In this document: positions 1 through 10,617 of the stretch, piece by piece
Layout: the number at the start of each line of letters is the position of its first letter
How positions within the stretch are numbered: position 1 is the first letter of the stretch
From: Nitrobacter sp. 62-23
Lineage (GTDB): Bacteria; Pseudomonadota; Alphaproteobacteria; Rhizobiales; Xanthobacteraceae
Direction: 5' to 3'
Length of the DNA: 40,178 bases
Assembly (NCBI RefSeq): GCF_001897285.1
Contig: NZ_MKSM01000064.1
Coordinates: forward strand, 142,792 to 182,969
The notes under the pieces: generated by a model
Database searches by the model: none
What the model saw: only the letters and a program-made list of their open reading frames with translations
Told to the model about the DNA's origin: nothing
Program-made: the position numbers and the translations under genes

Positions 1-1
1 A

Positions 2-100
2 AAGCGAGCGAAGCTCTCCGTACCTACGTGCAGGCTGTGCCAGCGGTTGCGGCTCTATGAGAACTCACGGCTGATCCTGTCGGTCTGGGCGGACGAATGA
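2..100 (+). CDS. Possible 3' end of an island gene cut by the window edge
   Basis: An open frame runs in from the left edge and stops with TGA at 98-100, giving about 32 residues that include a CxxC pair and end in LSVWADE. A second frame (stop at 58-60) is also open from the edge, so the reading frame is uncertain. No family was recognised. It would lie upstream of the AlpA-like gene inside the mobile element. No coding signal was found from 101 to about 238. Weak call. Confidence 0.2.
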   Translation, partial: KRAKLSVPTCRLCQRLRLYENSRLILSVWADE

Positions 101-238
101 AGCCTCGAATAGGCCTGCCCCGAAATCTTTGCCTGTGTTCCGGTATTTTTACGATGCGCTACGCCCTAGCACTCAGGCGTTCGCCCTCCGAGGCATCGCC
201 GTCTTTTCGCAGGGGTGGCCATCTGTTTGTATCTTTCC

Positions 239-532
239 ATGAGCAAAGATACGAACGTCCCGCGACGCACCATGTCACTGACAACAAGGAAAGCGATCCG
301 ACGCGCTGAGCTGCGAGAGATCGTGCCCTTGGCAGACACCACCATCTACGAACTCGAGCAGCGCGGAGAGTTTCCCCGCCGCTTCTACCTCACGGCGCGA
401 TGCGTCGTTTGGGATTTGGCAGAGGTCGAAGAATGGATCGATCAACGACGACGCGCCTCAGAGGCCTCGCTGATTAAACGAGCCCCCTTGCCTGATGTAC
501 GGCAGCGGAAGACGCGCCCGGTCAGGCAGTAG
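239..532 (+). CDS. AlpA-family excisionase-like transcriptional regulator
   Basis: A small winged-helix/MerR-like DNA-binding protein of the AlpA phage-regulator type. From the ATG at 239 it is 97 residues. The core (about residues 15-73) has the family pattern: an arginine/glutamate-rich first helix, a TTIYELEQRGEFPRRF recognition segment, a strand reading VVWDLAEVEEWI, then an arginine tail. AlpA proteins are known to activate or assist excision by the integrase of P4-like elements. It is convergent with the adjacent recombinase, and their 3' ends overlap by 11 bases (522-532), as expected for an integrase/excisionase pair. The start could also be 272; no convincing ribosome binding site decides it. 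Function is inferred from family and context. Confidence 0.75.
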   Translation: MSKDTNVPRRTMSLTTRKAIRRAELREIVPLADTTIYELEQRGEFPRRFYLTARCVVWDLAEVEEWIDQRRRASEASLIKRAPLPDVRQRKTRPVRQ

Positions 533-1781
533 CAGCCATCACGCCTGGAAACTGCGTTGCAGGCGGATAGAGCACTGGCGTGTGATTCCGATCTTGCTCC
601 CAAGCGTCCACCAAATCCGCCCACTCTTGCAGCATGTGACGGCGCTGGTGTTCGTACTCGGCCTTGTTGTAGACACCGCGCGAACTGCGGCCGTCTTCGT
701 GCGCCAGGCACTTCTCAATCCAGTCGCTATTGAAGCCGATCTCATTCAGCAGCGTTGACCCGGTTCGCCGCAGATCATGGACCGTGAATGGCTCCAGGGC
801 CAATCTGAGCATCTTGGCGCGATCAGCAACTGCCGTCGTGATGCGGTTGAATGTTGCTCGCGACATTGGAGCATCCGCGTCGTATCGGGACGGCAAAAGA
901 TAACGGGAATTTCCCGCGCAGGTCTTAAGCGCGATCATGATGTCCAGTGATTGCCGTGACAGATAGACGTTGTGCGGCTTGCGGCGCTTCATCCGTTCCT
1001 TGGGAATGCTCCAGACGGCGTTCTCAAAGTCCACTTCGCTCCAAACGGCGTCGAGCAATTCGCTCTTCCGCACCATCGTGAGCAGGATGAGCCGAAGGCC
1101 AAGCCGAATGGTGGGCAACGTCGGGACGTGCCTCAGTTGCTCGAACATGATCCGTATTTCGGTTGGCGAGAGCGACCTGTCCTTCGGAGCAAAGGTCGCA
1201 ATGGAAGCGGGGCCAACCTCCTCCGCCGGATTTGGGACCTTCTCGCCATTCAATATCGCGTAGGCGTAAATCTGCTTGACGATGTCGCGAACATGAATCG
1301 CGGTCGCCGGCGCTCCACGATCCTTCACCTTGACGCACTGGGCCCGTAGGTCGTCGGGTGTGATCTCGGTAAGCAGGCGATTTTTCCAGACAGGCAGTAT
1401 GTCCCGATCAAAAATCGCCTTGCGCATAGCGCGGGTGCTGTCCGCCATCGGTGCCGACTTGATCCAGCGCTGACCAACGGCGCCGAACGTCTCGCCAAGG
1501 GCAACGCGCCGCTTTGCGCGCTGCTTTTCCTGAGCGGGCGAGCGCCCCTCCGCGACATCTTTCTTCGCAGCGAGACAGCGATCGCGCGCCTCGGCGAGCG
1601 ACAAGCCGCCAGGGCCATAGCGACCAATGGTCAGCGTCTCGCGCCGGCCATTCAGGCGGTAGTCCATTCGGAAGGTTTTTGTGCCTGATGGAATGACAAG
1701 GACGTACATACCGTCACGGTCCGTCACCTTGTAGTTTTTTGCCTTTGGTTTCAGGCTCTTAAGCTCGGTGTCGGTCAGCAT
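522..1781 (-). CDS. Tyrosine recombinase / P4-type integrase of a genomic island
   Basis: A 419-residue site-specific recombinase. Residues 1-90 form the DUF4102-type arm-binding domain (the DTELKSLKPKAKNYKVTDRDG region). Residues 95-190 look like the SAM-like core-binding domain, and 200-385 are the catalytic domain. The catalytic set is visible: R238 (MVRKSEL), H335 and R338 (HDLRR), H361 (LAHEDG) and the nucleophile Y371 (GVYNKAEY). Length and architecture match full-size integrases of the CP4/P4 group, with no truncation or frameshift. It sits 314 bases from the 3' end of guaA on the same strand, in the usual place of an integrase next to its attachment site. The start at 1781 follows the conserved LTDTELKSLKP opening. 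Confidence 0.93.
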   Translation of the reverse strand: MLTDTELKSLKPKAKNYKVTDRDGMYVLVIPSGTKTFRMDYRLNGRRETLTIGRYGPGGLSLAEARDRCLAAKKDVAEGRSPAQEKQRAKRRVALGETFGAVGQRWIKSAPMADSTRAMRKAIFDRDILPVWKNRLLTEITPDDLRAQCVKVKDRGAPATAIHVRDIVKQIYAYAILNGEKVPNPAEEVGPASIATFAPKDRSLSPTEIRIMFEQLRHVPTLPTIRLGLRLILLTMVRKSELLDAVWSEVDFENAVWSIPKERMKRRKPHNVYLSRQSLDIMIALKTCAGNSRYLLPSRYDADAPMSRATFNRITTAVADRAKMLRLALEPFTVHDLRRTGSTLLNEIGFNSDWIEKCLAHEDGRSSRGVYNKAEYEHQRRHMLQEWADLVDAWEQDRNHTPVLYPPATQFPGVMAATA

Positions 1782-1814
1782 TCTCGGCCTCGCAAGGCTA
1801 GGATGATGTGGATT

Positions 1815-2085
1815 TGACCGTCATCTTGTCCGTCGCGAAAAAGACCGTCAAGTCATATAGATTAACATGTAACATCAATGATTTATCTGAATTTCTAAGC
1901 AGACACTGCCCAATGCGGGTTGACGGTCTTTCCATTGAAGGGTTGTCTGTGGATGTCCGAGACCGTCATAAAGACCGTCAGACCGAGCCGTTGGCGCCCG
2001 ATCCATCGCGAAAGACTTCCTAAGAAAATAAGTTCTATATCAGTATGTTACGATGATTTCTGAGAAAGACCGCGATAGACCGCGC
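1815..2085. repeat. Array of GACCGTC-type iterated sites between integrase and guaA
   Basis: The 314-base stretch 1782-2095 has no credible gene but holds an iterated motif. AAAGACCGTCA occurs at 1840-1850 and 1970-1980, and as its exact reverse complement at 1921-1931. The shorter GACCGTCA occurs at 1816-1823 and 1961-1968. A related AAAGACCGCG followed by TAGACCGCG lies at 2065-2085. The stretch is also AT-richer than its surroundings. The position between an integrase with an N-terminal arm-binding domain and the presumed crossover site suggests arm-type integrase sites; some could instead be regulator operators of the integrase promoter. Confidence 0.6.
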
Positions 2086-2095
2086 CGGAAGTGAA

Positions 2096-2107
2096 TCATT
2101 CCCACTC
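2096..2107. other. Presumed attachment (att) core at the 3' end of guaA
   Basis: On the guaA coding strand the last 12 bases read GAGTGGGAATGA. The 3' end of guaA is an established integration site for genomic islands, and this end of the gene is the segment kept intact after insertion. The integrase lies directly downstream. No second copy was seen in the window, so the partner repeat would lie to the left of position 1. Confidence 0.6.
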
Positions 2108-3718
2108 GATCGTACCCGGCGGCTTCGATGTCACATCATAGACAACACGGTTGATGCCATTCACCTCGTTGATGATGCGCGTTGCAGTTTCGCCGAGGAA
2201 TTTCATATCGAACGGATAGAAATCAGCGGTCATGCCGTCGGTCGAGGTTACCGCACGCAGGCCGACGACGTATTCGTAGGTGCGTCCGTCGCCCATCACA
2301 CCGACCGTCTTGACCGGCAGCAGCACCGCGAACGCCTGCCAGATCTCATCGTAAAGCCCGGCTTTTCGGATCTGGTCGATGTAGATTGCGTCGGCCTCGC
2401 GCAGGATATCGAGCTTTTCGCGGGTGATCTCGCCGGGGCAACGGATCGCAAGCCCGGGGCCGGGAAACGGATGGCGACCGACGAAAATCTCCGGCAACCC
2501 GAGTTCGCGCCCCAATACACGGACCTCGTCCTTGAAAAGTTCGCGCAGCGGCTCGACCAGCTTCATGTTCATGCGGGCCGGAAGTCCGCCGACATTATGG
2601 TGCGATTTGATCGTCACCGACGGGCCGCCGGTGAACGACACGCTCTCAATCACATCGGGATAGAGCGTGCCCTGCGCCAGGAATTCCGCCGATCCTTTTC
2701 CCAAGGCTGCGATCTTTTTGGCCTCGGCCTCGAACACGTCGATGAACAGACGCCCGATGGTCTTGCGCTTCGCTTCAGGGTCGGTGACGCCGGCGAGTTC
2801 GCCCAAAAATTGCTTTGACGCATCAACGTGAACCAGCGGAATGTTGTAGTGATGGCGGAACAGGTCCACCACCGTCCTGCCCTCGTCCTTGCGTAGCATG
2901 CCGTGATCGACAAACACGCAAGTGAGCTGGTCGCCGACCGCCTCGTGGATCAGGATCGCCGCCACCGATGAATCGACGCCGCCGGACAGACCGCAGATCA
3001 CCCGGCCCTTGCCGACCTGAGCGCGTATCTTCTCGATCGCCTCCTCGCGAAACGCGCGCATGGTCCAGTCGCCGGTGAGCCCCGCGACCTTGCGAACGAA
3101 ATTGCGGATCAGTTTCGCGCCGTCGGGAGTGTGCACCACCTCGGGGTGGAATTGCATGGCATAGAACCTGCGCGCGTCGTCAGCGATGACCGCGATCGGC
3201 GAGCCCGGCGCCTTCGCCACTGCGCGGAAGCCATCGGGCAGTTTGGTGACGCGGTCGCCATGGCTCATCCAGACGTCGTATCTGCCGCCCTTTTCCCAGA
3301 CGCCCTCAAACAGCGCGCAAGGCTCAGTGACCTCGATGGCGGCACGGCCGAATTCGCGATGATGGCCAGCTTCGACGGCGCCGCCGAGCTGTTGGGCCAT
3401 GGTCTGCTCGCCGTAGCAAATCCCCAGTACCGGCACGCCCGCGGTAAGCACCGACATCGGCGCCGCTGGGGCATTCTGCTCGAGCACGGAAGCGGGCCCG
3501 CCCGACAGGATCACCGCCTTCGGCTTCATCTCAAGAAAAGCCGCTTCCGCCTTCTGGAACGGGACGATTTCCGAATAGACGCCCTCCTCGCGCACGCGCC
3601 GGGCAATCAGTTGCGTGACCTGGCTACCGAAATCAACGATGAGAATTTTGTCGTGCGCGGAGGTCGCGCCGACGGAGGGGCTGGATGCTGACGCGGAGGC
3701 TTTGCTGGAGGCTGTCAT
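2096..3718 (-). CDS. guaA: GMP synthase (glutamine-hydrolysing)
   Basis: Converts XMP, ATP and glutamine to GMP, the last step of guanine nucleotide synthesis; cytosolic. The 540 residues hold an N-terminal class I glutamine amidotransferase domain (about 24-215) with nucleophile C101 in GICYGEQ and the H191/E193 pair in QFHPEV. The ATP pyrophosphatase domain follows with the PP-loop SGGVDSS at 245-251, then the GMP synthase dimerisation domain ending in PPGTIEWE. The first about 22 residues are a Ser/Ala-rich extension that may not all be translated. Length is otherwise normal. The 3' end is intact although a mobile element abuts it. It shares strand with rsmB and guaB upstream. Confidence 0.97.
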   Translation of the reverse strand: MTASSKASASASSPSVGATSAHDKILIVDFGSQVTQLIARRVREEGVYSEIVPFQKAEAAFLEMKPKAVILSGGPASVLEQNAPAAPMSVLTAGVPVLGICYGEQTMAQQLGGAVEAGHHREFGRAAIEVTEPCALFEGVWEKGGRYDVWMSHGDRVTKLPDGFRAVAKAPGSPIAVIADDARRFYAMQFHPEVVHTPDGAKLIRNFVRKVAGLTGDWTMRAFREEAIEKIRAQVGKGRVICGLSGGVDSSVAAILIHEAVGDQLTCVFVDHGMLRKDEGRTVVDLFRHHYNIPLVHVDASKQFLGELAGVTDPEAKRKTIGRLFIDVFEAEAKKIAALGKGSAEFLAQGTLYPDVIESVSFTGGPSVTIKSHHNVGGLPARMNMKLVEPLRELFKDEVRVLGRELGLPEIFVGRHPFPGPGLAIRCPGEITREKLDILREADAIYIDQIRKAGLYDEIWQAFAVLLPVKTVGVMGDGRTYEYVVGLRAVTSTDGMTADFYPFDMKFLGETATRIINEVNGINRVVYDVTSKPPGTIEWE

Positions 3719-3808
3719 GGCGAGGAATTACGCGACCGGCATCGGCGTCGCAACGGGAAAGGATGGAAGCCCACACGTTCACCTCTCCCCTCGAGGTGGA
3801 AGGAACAC

Positions 3809-5107
3809 CTATCCTCGCCGCAAGACGCTGACAAAGAAACCGTCCGTTCCGGTCCGACGCGGCGTCATCAAAAGCCCCTCGTCAGAGAGGTAAACCGCAG
3901 CGAGAAAGTCGTCCGTCCTGTCCCACAGCACGGCAGCGGTCTGCGACGGCGGCGTTACCGTGAAATCTGGATGCCGGCCGATAAACTTCCGGATTTGCTC
4001 GCCATTTTCCTGCGGCAACACCGAGCAGGTGATATAGGCGAGACGGCCGCCTGGTTTGACGAAATTGCCAGCACGCTCAAGTACTTCCGCCTGGTCTTTC
4101 AAACGGACCTCGAGTGCGCCCGGCCGCATCCGCCATTTTGCGTCCGGGTTGCGCCGCCAGGTGCCGGTCCCGGTGCAGGGCGCATCGATCAGCACGAGAT
4201 CGGCTGACGCCTTGATGTCGGACAGCGGATCCTCCTCCCCCTTTGGAGAGCGGACTTCCGCGTTATGAACCCCTGCGCGGGACAGCCGTTCGTGGATCGG
4301 CGCGAGCTGCCGCTTGTCGCGATCGGTCGCAATGAGACGGCCCCTGCCCTGCATCATGGCCGCAAGGGCCAGGGTCTTGCCGCCGGCCCCGGCGCAGAGG
4401 TCGATCACCTGCTCGCCGGGTTTCGCGCCGGACAACAGCGCCGCGAGCTGCGAGCCCTCGTCCTGCACCTCGACGGCCCCCTTGATGAAATCCTCCTCGG
4501 CGTGGACGCCGGGATTGCGGGCATCGGCGCCAAGCGCGATCCGCAAGCCCAGCGGCGACCACGGCGTCGCCGTCGCGCCGAGATGTCGCAGCGAGGTAAG
4601 CACCTTCTCGCGTTTGGCCTTCAGCGTATTGACGCGCAGGTCGAGCGGCGCGCGGCTCGCCATCGCCGCGGCTTCCGCCGCACGGTCATCGCCGAAGATC
4701 TCCGCAAGATGCGGATCGAGCCATTCCGGATAATCCCCGGCGATATGCGCGGGCGCATCCGCGACGCTGCGCGAGGCCAGCGCCGCGCGTTCGGCGTCGG
4801 AAAGCGGTTGGGGCGCGAAGCGGCCGCCGTCGCACAGCGCCGCAATCGCATCGATGTGGAGCCCCCGCTCCAGCCTCAGCATCCCGAGCAGGCGCGCGCG
4901 CGGCGTATCGTCGTCCATGATCCAGGCGCTGGAGGCCTGCCGGCGCAGTACGTCATAGACCAGCCCCGAGATCGCGGCACGGTCGCCGGAGCCGGCGAAG
5001 CGGTGGGCGGTGCCCCATTCCTTCAGCGCCTTCGCAGCCGGCACCCGCTGGCTGTCGATAGCCTCGATCACTTCAATGGCAGCAGAGAGCCGCGCGGCTG
5101 GCGTCAT
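3809..5107 (-). CDS. rsmB: RsmB-type 16S rRNA (cytosine-C5) methyltransferase
   Basis: A 432-residue SAM-dependent RNA m5C methyltransferase of the RsmB/Fmu family. The N-terminal about 140 residues resemble the NusB-like RNA-binding domain. The Rossmann methyltransferase domain follows with SAM motif I DLCAGAGGKT (236-245). Motif IV DAPCTGTGTWRRNP carries C311, and motif VI YITCSVLPQENGEQ carries C361, the two cysteines used in release and catalysis in this family. The call of RsmB rather than another m5C enzyme rests on the NusB-like N-terminus and overall length. It lies between guaB and guaA on the same strand, an order I recall in other Hyphomicrobiales. Confidence 0.9.
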   Translation of the reverse strand: MTPAARLSAAIEVIEAIDSQRVPAAKALKEWGTAHRFAGSGDRAAISGLVYDVLRRQASSAWIMDDDTPRARLLGMLRLERGLHIDAIAALCDGGRFAPQPLSDAERAALASRSVADAPAHIAGDYPEWLDPHLAEIFGDDRAAEAAAMASRAPLDLRVNTLKAKREKVLTSLRHLGATATPWSPLGLRIALGADARNPGVHAEEDFIKGAVEVQDEGSQLAALLSGAKPGEQVIDLCAGAGGKTLALAAMMQGRGRLIATDRDKRQLAPIHERLSRAGVHNAEVRSPKGEEDPLSDIKASADLVLIDAPCTGTGTWRRNPDAKWRMRPGALEVRLKDQAEVLERAGNFVKPGGRLAYITCSVLPQENGEQIRKFIGRHPDFTVTPPSQTAAVLWDRTDDFLAAVYLSDEGLLMTPRRTGTDGFFVSVLRRG

Positions 5108-5135
5108 GGCTGACTTTCGATTGGAGTCGCGGCGC

Positions 5136-5555
5136 TTACACGAGCAGGATGCGCAGCGCGAAATAAATCCACATCGCCATCAGCACCACCACTCCCGCGA
5201 ACCACGCCATTCCCCGCCGCGGGACGTTGTTCGATGTCACAAAGATGCCGGCATGGACGAACCGTGTGAAGACAAATACCCACGACAGCACGACGATGAC
5301 AAGGTCGGCGTGACGCAGCGGCAATGCCAGCGCGATCAGGACATAAAACAGCACCGGCACTTCGAACTGGTTGCTGAAGCAGTTCGCGATCTGGGTGGCG
5401 CGCAGCGACCAGTTCGGTTCGCGAAGCGCGATGTCCTTGAACCGGGTCTCGCCGGACCTCAAAGACCGCGTCCGCGCGACCGCCATCCCCAACAGCAACG
5501 CGAACGCGAGCCCGATGAGCACGAACACCGGGAGCAGTACCATTTGAACAGACAT
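5136..5555 (-). CDS. MAPEG-family integral membrane protein
   Basis: A 139-residue protein with four predicted membrane helices (about 5-27, 65-85, 87-105, 115-137). Between helices 1 and 2 is a loop rich in charged residues, then NQFEVPVLFYV, the typical second-helix motif of the MAPEG family (membrane-associated proteins in eicosanoid and glutathione metabolism). FVFTRFVHAGIF in helix 3 is also characteristic. Bacterial members are mostly uncharacterised, so a glutathione-linked activity is possible but unproven. It starts 35 bases from the stop of the next gene upstream and ends 28 bases before the rsmB start. Confidence 0.8.
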   Translation of the reverse strand: MSVQMVLLPVFVLIGLAFALLLGMAVARTRSLRSGETRFKDIALREPNWSLRATQIANCFSNQFEVPVLFYVLIALALPLRHADLVIVVLSWVFVFTRFVHAGIFVTSNNVPRRGMAWFAGVVVLMAMWIYFALRILLV

Positions 5556-5590
5556 TTATTAGCCCCGTTTTCCGGCGGCGAAACAACCCA

Positions 5591-6208
5591 TCAAGCCATG
5601 ATCCTGGCCAGAACCTTGTCGAAAGCGGCCGTTGCGCTCTCCAGATCATCGAACACGAGGCCGCCGTCGGCGGACTGCTTCTGCCCGTGATTGTCGCGGA
5701 TGGCATCGACCGGCTCGGCGCGGTCGAGCATCGACTGCGGCGCGATCACGAAGAACTTGTGTTCCGAAATATCCTGATCCTTGGGCAGGAATACGCCGAG
5801 TGAAACGATATCGTTGCCGCGCCGATAGGAGATATAGCGATCGATGGCAACGAAACCCGCGCGCTGCAATCCTCCGAGCTTGGCCTGCCCATCGCTGCCG
5901 ACGAGCTTGTGCGCGCGAAAACCCTTCACGCCCGCCGATTTCGCCTTCGCGGTCTCCTCCGACAAATCGTATTTCTCCGCCATGCGCCGGCCGACGCCTG
6001 CAAGCTGCGCCGACATGTCGCGCTCGAAATCCTTCAGCTCGGTGCGCGGCTTTGCGGCCTTGCGCGGCTTCAATGCATTGCGCTTCTCGAGTTCGGCCTG
6101 GCATCGCGCGACGAGATCATCAACTGACTTCCGCTCCGCATTGGCGAGCAGATTTTTCAGGTCGGAATCCGAAAGCGCCGCCAGCCTGTCGTCCGTCCAA
6201 TCGATCAT
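5591..6208 (-). CDS. Conserved hypothetical protein, 205 aa
   Basis: Not recognised as a named family. The protein is soluble, without signal peptide or membrane helix. Residues 1-55 are helical and charged, starting IDWTDDRLAALSDSDLKNLL, with a lysine/arginine-rich linker (KPRKAAKPR). Residues 85-205 look globular, with an RYISYRRGNDIVSLGVFLP strand pair and a DLESATAAFDKVLARI C-terminal helix. The codon pattern is that of a genuine GC-rich gene, and it sits in the same leftward series as rsmB and guaB. A DNA- or RNA-linked role could be guessed from the basic linker but is not supported further. Confidence 0.7.
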   Translation of the reverse strand: MIDWTDDRLAALSDSDLKNLLANAERKSVDDLVARCQAELEKRNALKPRKAAKPRTELKDFERDMSAQLAGVGRRMAEKYDLSEETAKAKSAGVKGFRAHKLVGSDGQAKLGGLQRAGFVAIDRYISYRRGNDIVSLGVFLPKDQDISEHKFFVIAPQSMLDRAEPVDAIRDNHGQKQSADGGLVFDDLESATAAFDKVLARIMA

Positions 6209-6342
6209 GTTCCAAATTCTCGTCCGAATGGAACCGTGATGTCATTCCAGGGAAACGATGCAGCGGCCCCAAACCTGGGTTGTACAATACGGACAGTATC
6301 GCGTTTTGGCGCCGCTGTGCGGCTCAATTTGGGCGATCGTCG

Positions 6343-8013
<1,671 letters not shown>

Positions 8014-8014
8014 T

Positions 8015-8263
8015 TCAGCGCGGATAGTTCGGCGGCGGCCCGTGCTCCCGGATCGCATCGACTACCTGGCGGTGCCGGCGATCCTCCCGCTTCATGTGGA
8101 CCGCAATCAGCGCGTGGGCGGACGGCACCAGGAGCAGGATATGGAAAACCAGCCCGAAAATCGCGCAAAACACGATCAGGACCACGTTGAGGATGGCCGA
8201 GAACGGCTGCCCGTTGAACAACAGCCCGATCGGCGGCAGCAAGGCGGCAAGCACGTAGATCAT
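8015..8263 (-). CDS. YqaE/Pmp3-like small membrane protein
   Basis: An 82-residue protein with two membrane helices (about 2-20 and 27-52). The sequence IYVLAALLPPIGLLFNG followed by a second hydrophobic helix is the signature of the Pmp3/YqaE (UPF0057) family, whose members are linked in fungi and plants to membrane potential and salt stress. The family core is normally 50-55 residues; here a basic cytosolic tail (MKREDRRHRQ...) and a proline-rich end add about 30. The ATG at 8263 has a GGGAGG seven bases upstream, which decides it over the upstream TTG. Confidence 0.75.
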   Translation of the reverse strand: MIYVLAALLPPIGLLFNGQPFSAILNVVLIVFCAIFGLVFHILLLVPSAHALIAVHMKREDRRHRQVVDAIREHGPPPNYPR

Positions 8264-8382
8264 GGTTTGGCCTCCCAAAACTCCACCCAGGATTTAGGAA
8301 GACCCGCCCGCTGCGCAATAGGCGCTGACACCAATCGATGCTACAGCCCCGCTCCCGATCCGCCTGCTCCTCCTGAGCCCGC

Positions 8383-9855
8383 ATGACCAAGGAACGCCTG
8401 ATCCCGCTGATCGTCGCCGCCGCGCTGTTCATGGAAAACATGGACTCGACGGTGATCGCGACCTCGCTTCCCGCGATCGCCGCCGATATCGGCACCAGCC
8501 CGCTGACGCTGAAGCTCGCGATTACCTCGTATCTCTTGTCGCTCGCGATATTCATCCCGGCGAGCGGCTGGACCGCGGACCGGTTCGGCGCGCGCACCGT
8601 CTTCAGCGTGGCGATCGCCGTGTTCATGATCGGCTCGATCGGCTGCGCGCTGTCATCGTCGGTGACGGATTTCGTGATCGCGCGGACCGTGCAAGGATTG
8701 GGCGGTGCGATGATGACGCCGGTCGGCCGCCTGGTACTGCTGCGCTCGATCGACAAAAGCGCACTGGTCAACGCGATGGCATGGGTGACAGTGCCTGCCC
8801 TGGTCGGACCGGTGGTCGGCCCGCCGCTCGGCGGTTTCATCACCACCTATTTCTCGTGGCACTGGATCTTCCTGATCAACATCCCGGTCGGCCTCATCGG
8901 CATCGTGCTGGCGCAACGCTTCATCGACCCGATCCGCAGCGAGAAGCTCGAACGCTTTGACCTCTACGGCATGGTGCTGGCCGGCGTCGGCGTCGGCGGC
9001 ATCGCCTTCGGCCTCTCCGTCGCCGGCCTCAACCTGCTGCCATGGACGGTGGTGATCGCGCTGATCGGCCTCGGGTCGATCTCGATGGCGCTTTACGTGA
9101 TACACGCCCGGCGCACCGACTCCCCGGTGCTCGATCTGACACTGCTGCGGCTGACGACGCTGCGCGCCAGCATCTACGGCGGTTTCCTGTTCCGCCTTGG
9201 CGTCGGCGCGCTGCCGTTCCTGCTGCCGCTTCTGATGCAGATCGGCTTCGGTCTGTCGCCGTTCGGCTCCGGACTTGTGACATTCTCCTCGGCCGTCGGC
9301 GCGATAGGCATGAAAGCACTGGCGGCGCGCATCATCCGCGCCTTCGGCTTCCGCAACATCATGACGGTCAACGCGGTCGTCAGCTCAGCCTTCCTCGCGG
9401 CCTGCGCGCTGTTCACCGTCACCACGCCGCTGCTATTGATCATGATCATTCTCGTGGTCGGCGGCTTCTTCCGCTCGCTGCAATTCACCGCGATCAATAC
9501 GCTGGCCTATGCCGATGTCGAACCTGAACGGATGAGTCGCGCCACCACGCTGGTCAGCGTCAATCAGCAACTGGCGATTTCAGCGGGCGTCGCGCTCGGC
9601 GCCTTCTCGGTGGAGGCCACGATGGCGTTCCACCACAGCACCGAGCTGACAGCCGCGGATTTCGGACCCGGCTTTCTCGTGGTCTCGGTGCTGGCGGCGA
9701 CGTCGTCCTATTACTTCTTCCGGATGCCCGCCGATGCCGGCCATCAGGTGTCAGGGCGGCGCATGGTGGTGATCTCCGATCCCACCCGCGAATCCGAGGC
9801 CGAGGAGGAAGCCGCCCGCGAGACCGTCACCGCCCGGGATCAGAAGCTGAACTGA
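8383..9855 (+). CDS. MFS drug-type exporter, DHA2 (EmrB/QacA) family
   Basis: A 490-residue inner-membrane proton antiporter with about 14 hydrophobic helices, the count typical of the DHA2 branch. The DHA2 motif in helix 1 is visible as MENMDSTVIATSLPAIAAD (about 17-35). The motif A equivalent between helices 2 and 3 reads GWTADRFGAR, and motif C in helix 5 lies near GPVVGPPLGG. The C-terminal about 35 residues are an acidic cytosolic tail. It is transcribed alone, with no membrane-fusion partner next to it, so it probably exports small molecules across the inner membrane only. Substrate unknown. No strong ribosome binding site. Confidence 0.9.
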   Translation: MTKERLIPLIVAAALFMENMDSTVIATSLPAIAADIGTSPLTLKLAITSYLLSLAIFIPASGWTADRFGARTVFSVAIAVFMIGSIGCALSSSVTDFVIARTVQGLGGAMMTPVGRLVLLRSIDKSALVNAMAWVTVPALVGPVVGPPLGGFITTYFSWHWIFLINIPVGLIGIVLAQRFIDPIRSEKLERFDLYGMVLAGVGVGGIAFGLSVAGLNLLPWTVVIALIGLGSISMALYVIHARRTDSPVLDLTLLRLTTLRASIYGGFLFRLGVGALPFLLPLLMQIGFGLSPFGSGLVTFSSAVGAIGMKALAARIIRAFGFRNIMTVNAVVSSAFLAACALFTVTTPLLLIMIILVVGGFFRSLQFTAINTLAYADVEPERMSRATTLVSVNQQLAISAGVALGAFSVEATMAFHHSTELTAADFGPGFLVVSVLAATSSYYFFRMPADAGHQVSGRRMVVISDPTRESEAEEEAARETVTARDQKLN

Positions 9856-9939
9856 ACGTCGCCGCTATATCGTCACGCGGCTTCATTGATCTTTCACGCA
9901 CGCGTTCCTGACGCCAGAACCATAGGAGAGATTTCGTAT

Positions 9940-10617
9940 ATGGACCCCTCCCCATTTTCCGGACCATCCGTGAGCACCTACGCTGAAGGCCCGCCGCGTC
10001 AGGTGCCAGGCTTCTTCGATCTGCATCGAATGACGGCAATGCTGCTTGCGGAACGGGTGCCCGAAAATGGCCGTGTGCTGGTGCTGGGCGCGGGTGGCGG
10101 CCTGGAGCTTAAATCCTTCGCGGAATCTCACGCCGGCTGGTCATTCGATGCGGTGGATCCGTCGGTTCCCATGCTGCGGCTCGCCGAGCAGACGGTCGGA
10201 CACCATGCCGGGCGCATGCGCCTGCACGAAGGCTATATCGACGATGCTCCGCCAGGTCCCTTCGACGGCGCGACGTCATTGCTGACTTTCCACTTCATTC
10301 CCCGCGACGAGCGGCTGGCAACTTTGAAACAGCTCCGGCGACGCCTCAAACCGGGCGCTCCGTTGGTTGTCGCCCATATCAGTTTTCCGCAAGCCGAACC
10401 GGAACGATCCGCCTGGATCGCTCGCCACGTCGCATTCGGTGCGCGAAGCGACATGACTTCCGCGCAGATGGAAAACTCGCGTCAGGCCATAGCTACGAGG
10501 CTCTCGATCCTCGCACCCGAGGAAGAGGAAGCAATGCTGCGAGAAGCCGGCTTCGCGGCCGTCAGCCTGTTCTATGCCGGGCTCAGCTTCAAAGGCTGGA
10601 TATCCTACGCCGGGTGA
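9940..10617 (+). CDS. Class I SAM-dependent methyltransferase
   Basis: A 225-residue protein with a Rossmann methyltransferase fold. Motif I reads [16 protein letters not shown] (45-60), followed by an acidic motif II (FDAVDPS), and [18 protein letters not shown] as the motif IV/post-motif region. The pattern resembles methyltransferases acting on small molecules, but the substrate cannot be read. The ATG at 9940 is preceded by AGGAGAG at good distance; the open frame reaches a TTG at 9886. Its 3' end overlaps that of rlmE by 13 bases (10605-10617) on the opposite strand. Confidence 0.82.
   Translation: MDPSPFSGPSVSTYAEGPPRQVPGFFDLHRMTAMLLAERVPENGRVLVLGAGGGLELKSFAESHAGWSFDAVDPSVPMLRLAEQTVGHHAGRMRLHEGYIDDAPPGPFDGATSLLTFHFIPRDERLATLKQLRRRLKPGAPLVVAHISFPQAEPERSAWIARHVAFGARSDMTSAQMENSRQAIATRLSILAPEEEEAMLREAGFAAVSLFYAGLSFKGWISYAG

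Noticed and set aside
97-309. 70-codon plus-strand open frame upstream of the AlpA gene
   Set aside because: Overlaps the AlpA-like gene in another frame and has no recognisable sequence.
1808-2023. 71-codon plus-strand open frame
   Set aside because: It runs across the GACCGTC repeat array, with no ribosome binding site and no family-like sequence; explained as chance.
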